NCBI GenBank assembly: GCA_032622095.1
Contig: CP136066.1
Coordinates: 8,825,784-8,889,783 of the forward strand
From: Siphonodentalium dalli
Lineage: Eukaryota; Mollusca; Scaphopoda; Gadilida; Siphonodentaliidae
DNA: 64,000 nt
Direction of reading: 5' to 3'
The notes below the pieces were generated by a model. It saw only the letters and a list, made by a program, of their open reading frames with translations. It was not told the origin of the DNA and ran no database searches. The translations under genes were made by a program, and so were the position numbers. Positions 51,189 to 63,538 of the stretch are shown here, piece by piece; position 1 is the first letter of the stretch; each line of letters opens with the position of its first letter.

Positions 51189-53183
51189 TTCGAATGTTTT
51201 GATTGTGAAATATACCCAACAATCAACAACAGATTAGTGGTCTGTGTTCTATGTTCCTTTTCCAGCCTTGGTGTTTACATGGATATTCTAAATGAATAAA
51301 TTTACAACAATTAGAAGATTGAAATCTTCCCGTGATTACACACGATAAATAGTATCAAAACTAATTGTACATGTTAATGTACTGGGACATTATTGTCTCG
51401 AAGTATAAACTCTTCATCCACAAACCTGAAAATTCCAAACTCAAATGGCCTGTAAAATTGGTCTACTCTAGCTGTGAAATGACAATCATTTCTGGGTGAC
51501 CCTACTTGTTTGGATAGTCACCATATTATACACATCAATACTGTTTAATATATATAACATATATTACACAAAATGAATAACAAAATGTATTAAACATACA
51601 CGGAAAATAAATATACTTTACATGTATATGTAACATTTCAAGGACCTGCTTACCACCGGGTTTGCGCCAGCCTTGGTGTTTTCATATTCATAATGAATAC
51701 ATTTACAGCAATTAGAAGATTGAAATCTTCACGTGATTACACACGATAAATAGTATCAAAACTAATTGTACATGTTAATGTACTGAGACATTATTGTCTC
51801 GAAGTATAAACTCTTCATCCACAAACCTGAAAATTCGAAACTTAAATGGCCTGTAAAATTGGTCTACTCTAGCTGTGAAATGGCAAACATTTCCATCTAG
51901 CAATGCGTGTGCTTTGTATATGCACGAGGGCCTACTGATATTCAAACTAAATTCATCCATTTATTTGGGAAATTCAATGGGTACCACGCTTCGACTTACC
52001 TGTAAGACACATAGGGCCTACTAATATCATATGATATTATGCTCTGTCTTGTTTGGTTATATACACATGCGAGCCAACTAGAATGCACCATTATCTCAAC
52101 CCATATATCTGTGTAGAGTGGTGTGTTCTATGCTCTTACACGCTATCATGGAATGAACATATACATGTAATACCAGATGCCAACAAATATTGCGTACTAT
52201 ACACAAATTTATCTGACATTATTCACTATATATATACAATGTATATGATTGATGTGTCAAAACATCGAAAAACAAAACTATTGAACTGTTGGGCATATTC
52301 CCACAAACTAAAAATATAAAAACCTCACCAAAATTTCGAAATCTCTATAATATATTCTCACAAGAAATACAGGCTATACCTGGAATTATTCCCACATCAC
52401 AGTGGCTGATTATTTAATGTAAACACAATGACAAGCAAATCACTTCATTAATCACCAACTCCAACAGATTAGGGGTATCAAATTCCCATCATTAAAGCTA
52501 CACAGGACATGATGTCCACCACATGTTGATTCTATCATGGAACAGTTTGAAATAGATTAAACCAGTTCCGTCCAGACCACATGGTGCTCTCTGTGTATAT
52601 AGCCTATAGAAAAACTTATAGACTTCACACTTAACGTGTCTGCCTTTGAATGCGCTGTCACAGACAGGTCATGCCTTCAAAGTTGCATATAATATGCAAA
52701 TATAAAATAATTCTGCATACAAAATGCACAAAATAGGCATATACTATGCTTGTTCAAACTACTACTGATACAATTGCTTACATCACTGACTCAAAGTGCA
52801 AAACTTGGGCGTGATACGATCGACTAAATAAGCAGCACGATGGAATCTATAAATTCCGTGATCAGAATACACATTAAAGTGGCGTATAATATGCCGAGCT
52901 ATAAAATTAGCAAATAATGGGCAGGACCATAGTTATGGTGCTACCGGCCTCGACAAATCAGGCCAATCACATTTAAAATAGGCATATATTATGCCGATAT
53001 ATTATAACGCTGCTCCCTGATGAAATTCCGCGTTATCACTATTATACTATAGTGGAAAAGTGAATCGAAACATATGCTCAATTTAAATCATGACTATCCG
53101 GGCAATGTAGGAACATAGAACACAGACCACTAATCTGTTGTTGATTGTTGGGTATATTTCACAATAAAACAATTCAAAACGGT
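51189..53183. repeat. 2-kb segment bounded by 75-bp inverted repeats
   Basis: The left arm at 51189-51263 (acccaacaatcaacaaca, gattagtggtctgtgttcta) is the complement of 53108-53183. Inside, 51262-51505 is directly repeated at 51667-51890 (ccttggtgttt, agaagattgaaatcttc, gtctcgaagtataaactctt). An 88-codon plus frame (52053-52319) and a 61-codon minus frame have no recognised domain. A composite mobile element is possible. Confidence 0.75.
52680..53000. repeat. Cluster of gcatataatatgc palindromes
   Basis: gcatataatatgc (about 52684), ggcatatactatgc (52736), ggcgtataatatgcc (52873) and ggcatatattatgcc (52982) are short near-palindromes in 300 bp. Confidence 0.7.
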
Positions 53184-53189
53184 AATTGT

Positions 53190-54720
53190 ACGCAGTGAAC
53201 AAACACCCCAGCGTCTGGAGCGGGTTGTAGCGGGTGGAGGGATTATAGCGGATCAGCCAAAAATATTCGTGTTTTCATACACCTCTTGGTAAACTACAAG
53301 CATAGATGAAGAGATATAGCCCAAATATTTCCAGCTTCAATACAACACTGGTGCCCATCATATTCAAATGTAATTAATTTGAAACACCAAATGCATTCTC
53401 TAGTATTAGGTTCTACGTGTACATTGAACCACATAATCAATACAATCTGTGAAAATTGCCGATTTTTGTGTTTCAAATTAAGCTAAGCTGGATATATCAT
53501 AATGGACGAACAACGCACCAAGGAAAATGAATTGTTCGATATCTGGGCTATTTTTTTCAATTATTTTTGCGGTTGACCAAGAGGGGTGTGAAAACACGCA
53601 TATTTTGGCCGGTCCGGTTACCATGCAATATATATGCAACTCACTTGATTATGTATACTCTCTTATCACAAATGTGAAGAGAGAGATATAATGAATAATT
53701 AAACTTGAAACTTGAAACATAAAAACTGCCAACGAAAATACTGAAGTTGATTTTCCCAGCGGCACATTTGCCCTATGACGTCAGAATATGAACGGAAACA
53801 TGCATATAAAATACATCTGTACCACAGCTAACTACACGAGAAGCAAAAACTGTGTACTTCCACTAGTAACGATACTATCGATGTTTGCCTGTAAATAGCA
53901 TGCAATTATCTCGCAAGAATAAATTTTACAGCCATTTTAAGGCAAAGTGTTAGTAGCACCGTTACATGTGGAACTACCTAAAATTTACTCATTACGCCGT
54001 TAGCTTGGGTTAATATATATATATACCTTTATTGTCCTCCAATTTCTGAAGAGTGATACATATACATAATAGCGTATATACAACATGTTACAACAATATA
54101 GTCAAAATGAAAGAGCAAAAGTAAGTATGGAGAAGAGAAAACATACACATATATGAACCACGTCCTAATAAATAGCACACAAAGTCATACACTCTTACAA
54201 AAGTTTATGAACGCACCCTTAGGGTAGCAGTGTACTGCCAAATTTGCGCGGCATTTTTGGCAGGCATTTTCTCATTAAAAACCCTTTGGTGCCAGAATAT
54301 GATCGGCAACATGCATATAAAATACATATTTACCAAAGCTAACCACATTAGAAGTAAAATATTGGAACTAACACGTTGCCTTACAACCCCTGTATTACTG
54401 ATTCTTGTGATACAATTCCGTGCTGTTACAGGCAAATTTCGCTAAGCATTTTCACATTCGATTTATTTAGCATTGCCTCTGTGATAAACATGGGTGATAA
54501 GGGTGGTTGAACATTTTTGTCAACATAAAAAGACACATTTAAAATGGAAGGCAATTTTTTTCTTGTAGGTGACTTTACTTCCTCTTTGGTTGTGATAAGA
54601 CAATCAATATTAATATGTTTTAACCCACCGCCGTTTCGAGCTCGTTTTTCCTTACTACAATGTTATTATGTGATAAAATGGATCTCAAATGTATTAATAT
54701 ATTTATTAATGTATTAATAT
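53190..54720. other. No gene recognised
   Basis: Contains an aacttgaaacttgaaac tail-like motif at about 53702, a TA tract near 54012, and a diverged direct repeat: 53811-53840 resembles 54311-54340 (aacatgcatataaaatacat). The 71- and 76-codon frames near 54230 overlap on opposite strands. Confidence 0.4.
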
Positions 54721-54796
54721 ATTAACCTCGTGCACTAAATTCGATTCGAACCTCGCTAAAGCTCGGCTTGAATCGAATTTAGTGCACTCGGTTAAT
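54721..54796. repeat. Palindrome with arms of ~33 bases
   Basis: attaacctcgtgcactaaat with gattcgaacc on the left pairs with its complement ending in gttaat, around a centre ctaaag. Confidence 0.9.
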
Positions 54797-54880
54797 AAAT
54801 TTCGTGTAGAATTGCGGCTCATTGGAGATCATCTGTATATGGGTCCGATGTAAATATGTTCTGGTATAGGAACGTATCAA

Positions 54881-55316
54881 ATTATTAATAATAATGTATA
54901 GCATTTGTAAAGCGCCTTTCCCATGAGGCCCAAAGCGCTCAAAGTTTTACAATTATTACCCTGATGAGCCTGAACATTCAGTAACCATCTACTGCTACTG
55001 CACGACATGGGGAGGTACAGCCGGGAGTATGCGAGGATACCATATGGCTAGCATACTGACAAGATCTTTCACTGCTCATTATCAGGTACCCTTGTAATGC
55101 ATGGGTGGTGCAAAGCAGACACAGTACGAGCGACCTTGCTCAAGGGTCACAACTTGGCGCGAGATTCAAACAGTGTACAATCCAACATCGCTCAAGTCGG
55201 CCAAGCCACTGCTGTGTGGAAACTCATAACAGACCACCAGCCAGCCGCGAACTCGCCTCGTTGTGTTGACAGCGAAGACAATCCCAACGCGCTAACCACT
55301 GGACCACGGAGCTCCA
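54881..55316 (-). mobile_element. tRNA-derived SINE
   Basis: On the minus strand the 5' end has a pol III box A (tggtccagtggttagcg, about 55289-55305) and a weaker box B-like gagttcgcggc about 45 bp on. The 3' part holds agcgctttgggcctcatggg and gcgctttacaaatgct, a conserved tail type common in marine invertebrate SINEs, then ATT repeats. The 88-codon plus frame at 55097 is antisense to it. Confidence 0.7.
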
Positions 55317-55430
55317 CGGACCACGAGTCATGCATTGTATCAAATCGGATGCAGAGTCATTAAACCATATAAAATTACAACTACATTCGCTTTCGATTAA
55401 ATACGTGCATTTGATTGGTCAATCCCCTTA

Positions 55431-56208
55431 GGCCCGTTTTATACGTCGAGCCAGACACGGGTCGCTCTAGCCTAATTAGTGTGAAAATGACAAAGTCCAA
55501 GATAGCGCGACTGGAGCACGACGTATAAAACCAACTGGCGCGTCATAATTTCTCTGGTACCGACGTGCTACACGTCTGGGGTTCGACGCTGTTTTATACG
55601 ACGTGCTAAACACGGGTCATGCTAAGATGATTCAGGGAAAACCGTTCCCCATTTAGGACCCCTTTGGCAGAGAGCATGCGCAATTTGAAGTTTTTGGCGT
55701 CATTACTTTATCTCTTGAGTCATCCTGGCGCGACCCTTGTCTGGCACGTCGTATAAAACAGCGTCGGGCCACAGACGTGCTAACTCTTGGCCGTTGTAAA
55801 TATACATTGAAGGCAATTGTACGGTATACTACGGGGACATGCATGTATCGACTGACAAAGGGCGTTTCGCGAAAGTTGGGAATAAATATATTGCAGAGAT
55901 ATATATTCGAGGGAAATGAATGACAAGATCCCGATTTTGAAACCAACGAAAGCGTAAATTGTGAGATTCATGATATGTATAGAGGGCCAGTTTATAGTGC
56001 ATTGTCAGAGGACACTATCGCGGAAATGATTATAGCAGACGGAATTTTGTATCAGAAATGCTAAAATTGTTCGAAATATACGATTAGAGCACGTGCCAGC
56101 TGGCTCAACGTATAAATCAAACAAACGTCACACGAGCCAGAGACGCGCCAATGTCGAGCCAGGGGAAGATAGCGCGACCCGTGTTCGGCACGACGTATAA
56201 AACGGGCC
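55431..56208. mobile_element. Tourist/PIF-Harbinger-like MITE
   Basis: Ends ggcccgttttatacgtcg and cgacgtataaaacgggcc are inverted, flanked by TTA on both sides (55428-55430, 56209-56211), the usual PIF/Harbinger target duplication. Internal copies of the terminal motif at about 55520, 55590 and 55744 suggest nested or internally duplicated ends. No transposase. The 97-codon minus frame is not convincing. Confidence 0.85.
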
Positions 56209-56324
56209 TTAGATACGCTTGGTAGCGTCAATCTCTATCAGCCGAGGGAAATGTCGTTTCCCGCATCACAACGCTCAGTGATACTTTAAGAAATTGGGCG
56301 GCATGCACCAACGGTCGCCCCACA

Positions 56325-57640
56325 ACATGACTACAGGCCTGTTAGTATTTTACCTACTATATCAAAATTATTTGAGAAAGCGATAAATTCACAGCTACAA
56401 ATGCATTTTGATTCTATTTTTAACCCGCTCTCTCAACTTTTAGGAAGCATCACAGATGCAGTGATGTAATGTTAAGTGCCATTGAAGACTGGCGCAGGGC
56501 ACTTGACAAACATGAAAGTGTTGCCGCTGTAATGATGGACGTTTCAAAGGCTTTTGATTGCCTACCTCATGATCTTATGTTAGAGAAACTTCGTGCATAT
56601 AATCTTTGTGAAAAGTCGGTGTCTTATATGGGGAGTTATCTTTATGGGCGCAGACAAAGCGTTAAGCTTGGCTCCTGTGTGAGTTCCTGGAGGTGCATCA
56701 CCAATGGTGTACCATAGGGATCCATACTGGGCCCAACCATGTTTAACATCTTTCTGAATGACATGTTCTGCTTTGTGAAGGACTGCTCCTTTTATAATTA
56801 TGCAGACGATAACACAATTTCCTTCTCTCACAAGGACCATGATGTTGTTCGGAGCACTCTGGAATCTGATAGCCTTCATCTCATTGAGTTGTTCGCACTG
56901 AATGGCATGAAGGTAAATCCAGAGAAGTTCCAAGCAATATCATTGGGTCCCAAAAGTAAATCTATAACTGGCATAAATGCTTCACATCTTATCCCATGTA
57001 TCGAGGAAGTGAAATTACTCGGTATAACTCTGGACTGTAAATTGACTTTTAACACTCACATTGATTCGCTATGTTCAAAGGCATCAAGGCAGCTAAATGT
57101 ATTAAAGAGACTTGGACATATGCTGACCCTCTGAGGCAAAAAATGTATCTTCAAATCTTTCATCCTCTCAAATTTTAATTACTGCCCTCTTACCTGGCAT
57201 TTCTGCAGTGTGTCTACTACCGACAGGCTGGAGAAAATTCAGGAGAGAGCCTTTCGTTTTATCTATAACGACTATACATCTGATTATGACTTTCTCCTAA
57301 AGCTTGCAAACTGTGAGCATCTACATCTCCAAAGACTCAGACTTATGGCACTCACAGTTTAAAAAATACTAAAGAAGGACATTAGTACTCCTTCCTATTT
57401 TGGACTGCCTGGTGAAACTTAAACATAGTTCTACTCTTTTAGAAATTATGAGACTCTGGAACTGCCATCACCTGATACTACTACTTTCGGTTTAAGCTCG
57501 TTTAGATTCATAGCACCTAAAGTGTGGAATTCTCTTCCAGGGTCATACAGAACCGCAGAGACGATGAAAGACTTTGAATGTATGTTAGAAACCTGGAATG
57601 GTTTTAAATGTAAATGCAGTGCCTGTAGGATATCCTAATT
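56325..57640 (+). pseudogene. Decayed non-LTR retrotransposon reverse transcriptase
   Basis: The RT palm region begins DYRPVSILPTISKLFEKAIN. It continues with D-V-S-K-A-F-D-C-L-P-H-D-L, G-S-I-L-G-P and the Y-A-D-D catalytic box at 56799-56810, as in Jockey/CR1-type elements. Defects: a frameshift near 56440, an amber codon at 56715-56717 in the usual G-V-P-Q-G motif, a frameshift and stop around 57125-57160, and stops at about 57358 and 57418. The C-terminal W-N-G-F-K-C-K-C-S-A-C motif is at about 57595-57630. Endonuclease and ORF1 are missing, so the copy is 5'-truncated. Confidence 0.92.
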
Positions 57641-58004
57641 ATATGTATATGTTTGTATTTTAATCATCACTTTCTGGTCTGGTATCTCTGAATGGAACAA
57701 AATGTGTTATTCAGGAATGAAATATGGACTTGTGCACATTACTGTGCTGCATATGAATAATATACATATTTGTGTCTTACGCTTTTGATCGAGTCAGGGC
57801 TACCTGTCCTCAGAGATTGTATTCGTCTTTTACAATAGCTAATATACATGTCATTTATTTTTCAGATAGGTTGTGTTTTATTCACGTTACTGTTTATGTA
57901 CATATTCATTATTTTACAAGTCAGTTAAGAGCTCAATGCTCATGTTTGTAATTTAAAATGCCTGACTTTATAAATAAAGCTTTTGAACTTTGAACTTTGA
58001 ACTT
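57641..58004 (+). repeat. 3' UTR and tail of the retrotransposon
   Basis: AATAAA at 57973-57978 is followed by three gaactt(t) units ending at 58004, the short tandem tail typical of this type of non-LTR element. This places the element's 3' end. Confidence 0.8.
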
Positions 58005-58565
58005 GAGTCATTTCCTAAAAGCGTCCGATAAAGGAATGTTTTAAATAACTATTCCACCATTAGTATTAGCATTTATCCAACTTCGTGCCCATACCAATAT
58101 GACATGGCAGTGGTCATGAGAGCATAGAATGCACCTTTGTAGTGAATGTTTACTTTTCGAGTTGTCACAGGAGACCGCAATTTCGGTGGGGAAGTTTGGG
58201 AACACCGCTTCGGAATTGCTATCGAATCGGATTGTCTTTATGACAATAGATGTTCTAGAATCGTTTGAAATAAGTGCAATTTACACCAGCAAGTACAGTT
58301 TAATAGTTTACGGGTGTGGTGTCTTGCTTTTGTGTAGTTGGAAAGTTGGAAACTGAGATAGAATTGTGTGTGTTCATCTCGAACTTCCGGTCGGTCGCCC
58401 AATTTATGCTCGACCCAATTTCCCATTTTCCGTTAAAGAGCAGCTGAAGTCCAGATACAAATATCACTTGGGTAGTTTTACTATTGTAGTGTTTTTAAGA
58501 TAGTTTTTTTTTTTTTTAAACTAGTTTAATCACCAACTGATATGCGGATTGTCGTAATTATAAGC
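58005..58565. other. No gene recognised
   Basis: A 75-codon plus frame (58129-58356) overlaps a 62-codon minus frame; neither has a domain. A T-tract lies at 58504-58518. Confidence 0.4.
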
Positions 58566-58712
58566 AATCAACGTCGTTTTCGATGAATCTGTCGGCGTAT
58601 AGAAGTGTCTAGTGCCGAACTACATACTTAGTATAATTTCGCGAAAAAGCGAAATTATACAGTATGTAATTCGGCATCAGACACTTCTATACGCCGACAG
58701 ATGCAGAGGCCG
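58566..58712. repeat. Large palindrome
   Basis: atctgtcggcgtatagaagt to gcgaaa on the left pairs with its complement through acttctatacgccgacagat, stem about 60 bases, loop of a few bases. A single arm of it occurs at 43338-43420. Confidence 0.93.
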
Positions 58713-59101
58713 CGAGGCTCTGTCGAGTCCAATAGATGCCAAATCCCCCGAGCGGATATAAACAGTTTAAGCGACAACATTAATAGCTACATATTGTATT
58801 TATCCATCGCACAACACTTGCCTTTTGTGTGGTAAATCTGATATTTTCCTCAGTTTTACATTCGTTATTTCGATGACGCCCTTACATTTATAATGTCAAG
58901 CGAACTAATTATCATTCATGACGTACAAAAACCGGAGTGCAGCTATAAGAGCGAAATAGTTCGTTGGGTTTTTTATAGTTATTCCAAGTTGACCTTGTAC
59001 TAATGGTGTATAGATGTTTTAGAACGAAAACAGATATCCGATTACGAATTTTCTATCAATTGCGGTGAATTATGGACGATAAAAATGTCCCAAAATCACA
59101 A

Positions 59102-59313
59102 TGACGTCATTTAGGTCGGTTGATGTCCCCAATTACCTGCGCAATTTGCATGTGCAATTACGTCATGAAAGTAGTACTAACCTAATAACGAACAAAGCCG
59201 GGCGCTTTGGGTCGTATATAGACTATATCTCATTTTGTGACGTCACCAATTATAACGAACCCAAGCCGGATGCTTTGGGCCGTATATAGACTATATCTGA
59301 TTTTGTGACGTCA
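59102..59313. promoter_or_regulatory. Three TGACGTCA (CRE-type) octamers in a tandem duplication
   Basis: Perfect palindromic tgacgtca at 59102-59109, 59238-59245 and 59306-59313. The last two sit in a 68-bp tandem duplication that also repeats gctttgggtcgtatatagac. tgacgtca is the CREB/ATF consensus. No adjacent gene start is recognised, so function is unproven. Confidence 0.5.
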
Positions 59314-59319
59314 CCAATT

Positions 59320-60470
59320 ATTATCTAATACGACACTGGTGTTTTGAATTTTGCGAGCACTTTTTTCGCACAGTAGATCGGTGGGCTTAAAGCATTAATA
59401 TCGTAATCGGAAATAAAAGTATTGACTTTCAATTGCCGGCGTTCCAACATGAGGGGAGTTACTATCGGAATTGTGCACAGTGAAGTTCATTCGTATCCGC
59501 GGTTTACATTTTATTGAGAACATAATTATGACATATTAAGGACTGTCAAATATTTGCATTGGAGTGGCCTTAAATATAAATCGCGCGTGCAATGGAAACA
59601 TCTCAATCGCTCTGGCAGGGCGGGTACTGGAATCGAAATTCAAATTCGTGATGCATGCGAACGATATTATATCGCGTTTAAATTATCCTAATATTACAGA
59701 GTACATACGTGAATCGGATAATCCTTAGATATCGACAAGGAACACACACTTTTCCATTATTTGAAAGTCTGTTGAGTACGAAGTGACGGATGGAAAATTA
59801 TCCGGAATACGAAAAATACCAATTGTCATTGTCGAGTAATTTTGGACAGATTTCAAGCAAATGAATCAAATCAATGTTATATTTTATGTATACTAGTCAC
59901 ATATACTCATTAAGTCATTGTATAGTCACTTGTCAGTGAGTGGATTGAATTTACGCCCCGTATCATCATTATTTTTTTACACGACCATGTGTGCCATGCT
60001 TTTCCCAATCCACTATCCGTGAATTATTTTGATTACGTCTTGTACACGGACATTCGTAATTTAATTTATGACTCCAGCCATAAATTAAATTTATATCAAA
60101 TTATTAAATTTGATTTTAAGATAACCTATTAAATCGAACGTTTACAAAATACATCTTCGACTCAAATTACTTAGTTTTCTATATATGATCGATATTAGAT
60201 CGTTGTTATCACCGGGAATTTATTGAAAATGGCGTACAGTACCCCTTGGTCACACGTAGATATAATACTGGCGAACGTACACGGCGTAATTGAGTTGCAA
60301 TACATCAATATGGGACATACATAGAGAGCAAGACACACACACATTCGTTGTCCCGATAAAGTAAAAGATAAAGAGCGTTCGAGTGTAACTGTCCCGATAA
60401 AGTAAATAGCGTTTCTGTCGTTTCTGTTCGGCAATGAGGATATGGCGTCATAACATTAAAAGGCGACGTC
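59320..60470. other. No gene recognised
   Basis: Unique sequence. gtcccgataaagtaaa repeats at 60350 and 60390. taaattaaat has partial inverted symmetry around 60058-60095. Confidence 0.4.
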
Positions 60471-60489
60471 GGGCAGTGTGTCCGGACCC

Positions 60490-60575
60490 AGACCATGTTA
60501 CCCGGAGAGTCGAAATACATGCCAGAGAGTTACCCGGAGAGTCAAAATACATGCCAGAGAGTTACCAGGAGCAGA
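60490..60575. repeat. ~32-bp repeat, related copies at 61735-61795
   Basis: gagtcgaaatacatgccaga and gagttacccg alternate about three times; a similar pair (gagtcgaaatacatacca) occurs at 61740-61793. Confidence 0.8.
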
Positions 60576-60589
60576 GACGTGGCGTCAGG

Positions 60590-61310
60590 GGGGGGTTGGT
60601 GATGTCTCACCCCCCCCCCAACTTTGGTCAAAACTTTCAACAGTTGGAAATTTCATACCTGCCAAAACATTAGTTGGAAATTTCACACCAACAATAGGTT
60701 GAAAATGTTCTTGTAGTTTGATTTTCAAACAATTTATTGGGGGGAATTAATTGTTTTTGGACCAATATTTGCATATTTTCCTATTTTTTGTCAAAATTTT
60801 GGAATGAAATTGTCATCAGTTGGAAATTTTCCAACCTTATGGGGGGTGACAGGTTGGAAAGCTTGTGTCCTGGTCCCTCCCCCGTGGCCAGTCAAAAACT
60901 GCTAGTTAATTTAAGAAAACAATATTGTCATACATTTGGTCAGCATTGTCATTGGAATTGTCATCGATTGGAAATTTTCCAACCTAAGTGGGGACGTCAG
61001 GTTTGAAATTTTCAACTCTAGGAAGGCTAGTCTAGATGGTAGGATTTTGCGATTTTCTTGTTCAGATTTCAGATGGTCGGCCCGGTGTGTCATTGTCCCT
61101 GTGGCCAATAAAAAAACTGCTAATTAGTTTAACAAAACAATATTTTACTACATTTGGTCAAACTTGTGGAATGAAATGGTCATCAGTTGGAGAATTTTCC
61201 AACCTGAGGGGGAGTATTAGGTTTGAAATTTGCAACACTATAGGAAAACTTCAGTTGAGGCCAGTCTAGATGCTATAGGATTTGCGATTTTCTTGTATAG
61301 TTTTCAAAAT
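60590..61310. repeat. Degenerate tandem repeats with cagttggaaattttcc
   Basis: cagttggaaatttcatacc near 60640, then three longer units of about 175-200 bp containing atttggtca, gtcatcagttggaaatt, ttttccaacct and aggtttgaaatt (about 60795, 60940, 61160). Frames of 60-89 codons here derive from the repeat. Confidence 0.75.
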
Positions 61311-61369
61311 GTTCTCACACCGGGCGGAACAACCATGGTCAGCCCGGTGTGTCCTGATCTCTTGCCCGT

Positions 61370-61555
61370 AGCCGTGTGCATTTGTCTGTTGTCTGGAGTT
61401 AGACCACTAGATGTTAGGATTTATGCACTTTTTCAGGTTAAAATATCTTAATGTTCTCATACCGAGTGCATTTGTCTGGAGTTAGACCACTAGATGTTAG
61501 GATTTATGCAATTTTTCAGGTTAAAATATCTGAATGTTCTCATACCGGGAATTTA
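61370..61555. repeat. ~85-bp tandem duplication
   Basis: gtgcatttgtctg, tctggagttagaccactaga and ttcaggttaaaatatct occur twice, starting at about 61376 and 61466. Confidence 0.9.
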
Positions 61556-61849
61556 GAACCATGGTTTATGAATATATAGGATATTAGGCCTGAGAGCACT
61601 GAGGTGAAAGGGGGTGCAAATGGAATCATGCAAAACTTGTGTTTGGTCCGAATCTGATTCAATGGGGGGGGTGCAGTTGGAATTTCCCCAAGGTGGACAT
61701 CCCGCCAAAGGAGACCATCTAGCCACGCCCCTGACCAGGAGAGTCGAAATACATACCAGAGAGTTACCCGGCGAGTCCAAATACATACCAGTGGAAAATT
61801 TCATCGCATTCGGTACAGAAAAGTGGACGTCTAATGAACATACATAGAG

Positions 61850-62590
61850 AGAGAAGCCATAAACATTCGCGTTTATATATTAAGATACTAACCTTCGATA
61901 CTGAAAATGACAATTTGTTCAGAGTTTGTCGTTGACTCGATGTGACTAACGGATATCGTTATAACGTCTTACAATGAGTGAGTTTGTCCGCTTCATTGAA
62001 TACGGGGTCCAGTTTGTTATGTGGAGCATTATATACTTATGTATCGCCCACGTGCGCCACGCAATACTCCGAATCCGTAATGAATATTCATCGAATATGA
62101 AGTGATTTGCCCCATGGGGAATCACGTGGTTTCGAGTTGATGAGAATCAACGTGGCCGAGACGATTGCAAACGCAAACAGAAACGAGGAAAAAGGTAATC
62201 AACTGGGATAATGATATACTACATATTATTTTGGCAGCTACGAGCATATGCTGTACTATTTTTCAAACAAGCTGATAACCCCATTTGTGTCCAAACTCAC
62301 AGTTGCTTGCTCTAACATTCTGACAAGTTGTCAGTCGAAGGATCTTCTAGATGTATGGACTTGGGTATTCCACTTCCGACTTTGATCAGCATGTTATAGA
62401 AAACTACTGAGTATTTCCGAAGAAATAAGGTATCAATTTGTTTTAAAATTAAGCTAGCATATGTTTGTGACAGTCAAAATGCTGCCGTTGTGACAGTTTC
62501 TCATATATTATGTTTTTGTGCGTTTGCATATATAGAAATGTTTAGTACAAAATATGATGTATGAATATTGGTTGTATGGAGGGGATCATA
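61850..62590. other. No gene recognised
   Basis: Unique sequence with no supported feature. Confidence 0.4.
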
Positions 62591-62593
62591 AAT

Positions 62594-62752
62594 AGATAGA
62601 ACCGCATGAGTGTCTGGATTTTGACGAATTATCGCACGAGATTTGTTGGCGGAGCGAGTGCGGGACGCAGTCCCGCACGAGAGGTATCGCGTTCCGCCAA
62701 CAAATCGAGTGCGATAATTCGTCAAAATCCAGACACTCATGCGGTTCTATTT
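62594..62752. repeat. Large palindrome with GC-rich centre
   Basis: atagaaccgcatgagtgtct through cgcacgagatttgttggcgg on the left pairs with the complementary right arm ending gcggttctat. The centre is gtgcgggacgcagtcccgcac, itself a short hairpin. The 79-codon minus frame is palindrome sequence. Confidence 0.93.
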
Positions 62753-63440
62753 TTATTACATATCTCCGTTATTACAGTAAGTTGATTCACAATCGTACAT
62801 CTCCGGTACAGAAAATGTTAATTTAATTGAGTTTTAACGGCATTTTAGGGTTAACGCAACAATCAGATAGAGAGCCCGTCTATCCGCCAGTGAACTTGAC
62901 CCATCTTGACCCGCTCAAAGGTGTTAATTGGGTTTTCCCAGATTTTCCAAAAATATAACCCAAACAGCGCGCTGCGATTTCGGCAAGTGGGTTGTCGCCC
63001 TTGCGTTGAAAAGTTGAAAAAGCTAAAATAGTAACGGCGAGAGCCAGTCTAACAACACTGAATGAAATAGTTCCGTCGACAGATTGCACTAGTGCGATTC
63101 TGAGAATTATCACACGCCTGGAACGTCGTGCGATCATGCGAATTACGTTGATAGATATGTAATAAATGTATATATATGTTACTCAGCTACTGACAATGTG
63201 GGTTGGATCGACAGATATATCAAAATGACACTGTTCTTTCATATGGAGTATTTGAAAGAAATTGATTGAAAATAGATTTAGTATTGCAGAAACGAAGTAT
63301 AGATCGGTATAGCTTCAGAGTATGATGTGACATCATATGTTTGGATGAGTCTGATATGCTGTACATGAAGGAGAGATGGTGAGTGTAAATGATAAGCTAT
63401 TGCTTTGAATTATACACTAATTGTGTTCTGACCCAGGAGT
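62753..63440. other. No gene recognised
   Basis: An 85-codon minus frame (62880-63137) has no recognisable domain. Confidence 0.4.
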
Positions 63441-63445
63441 GGTAG

Positions 63446-63538
63446 TAAAACAAATTGCAGGAAGGTATGCCGGGGTGGGTGGGTGGCCTGAGGGGCAAAA
63501 AACGCGTTTTTTACACCCTCCTGCAATTGTTTTACTAA
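63446..63538. repeat. Imperfect hairpin with G-rich loop
   Basis: gtagtaaaacaaattgcagg pairs with cctgcaattgttttacta. The loop contains ggggtgggtgggtgg, a possible quadruplex-forming tract. Confidence 0.7.

Noticed and set aside
55285-55316. tRNA gene on the minus strand
   Set aside because: Box A is good but the box B match is poor, no cloverleaf with paired acceptor ends can be drawn, and the sequence continues into a SINE tail.
56580-56933. 117-codon minus frame
   Set aside because: Antisense to the reverse transcriptase fragment.
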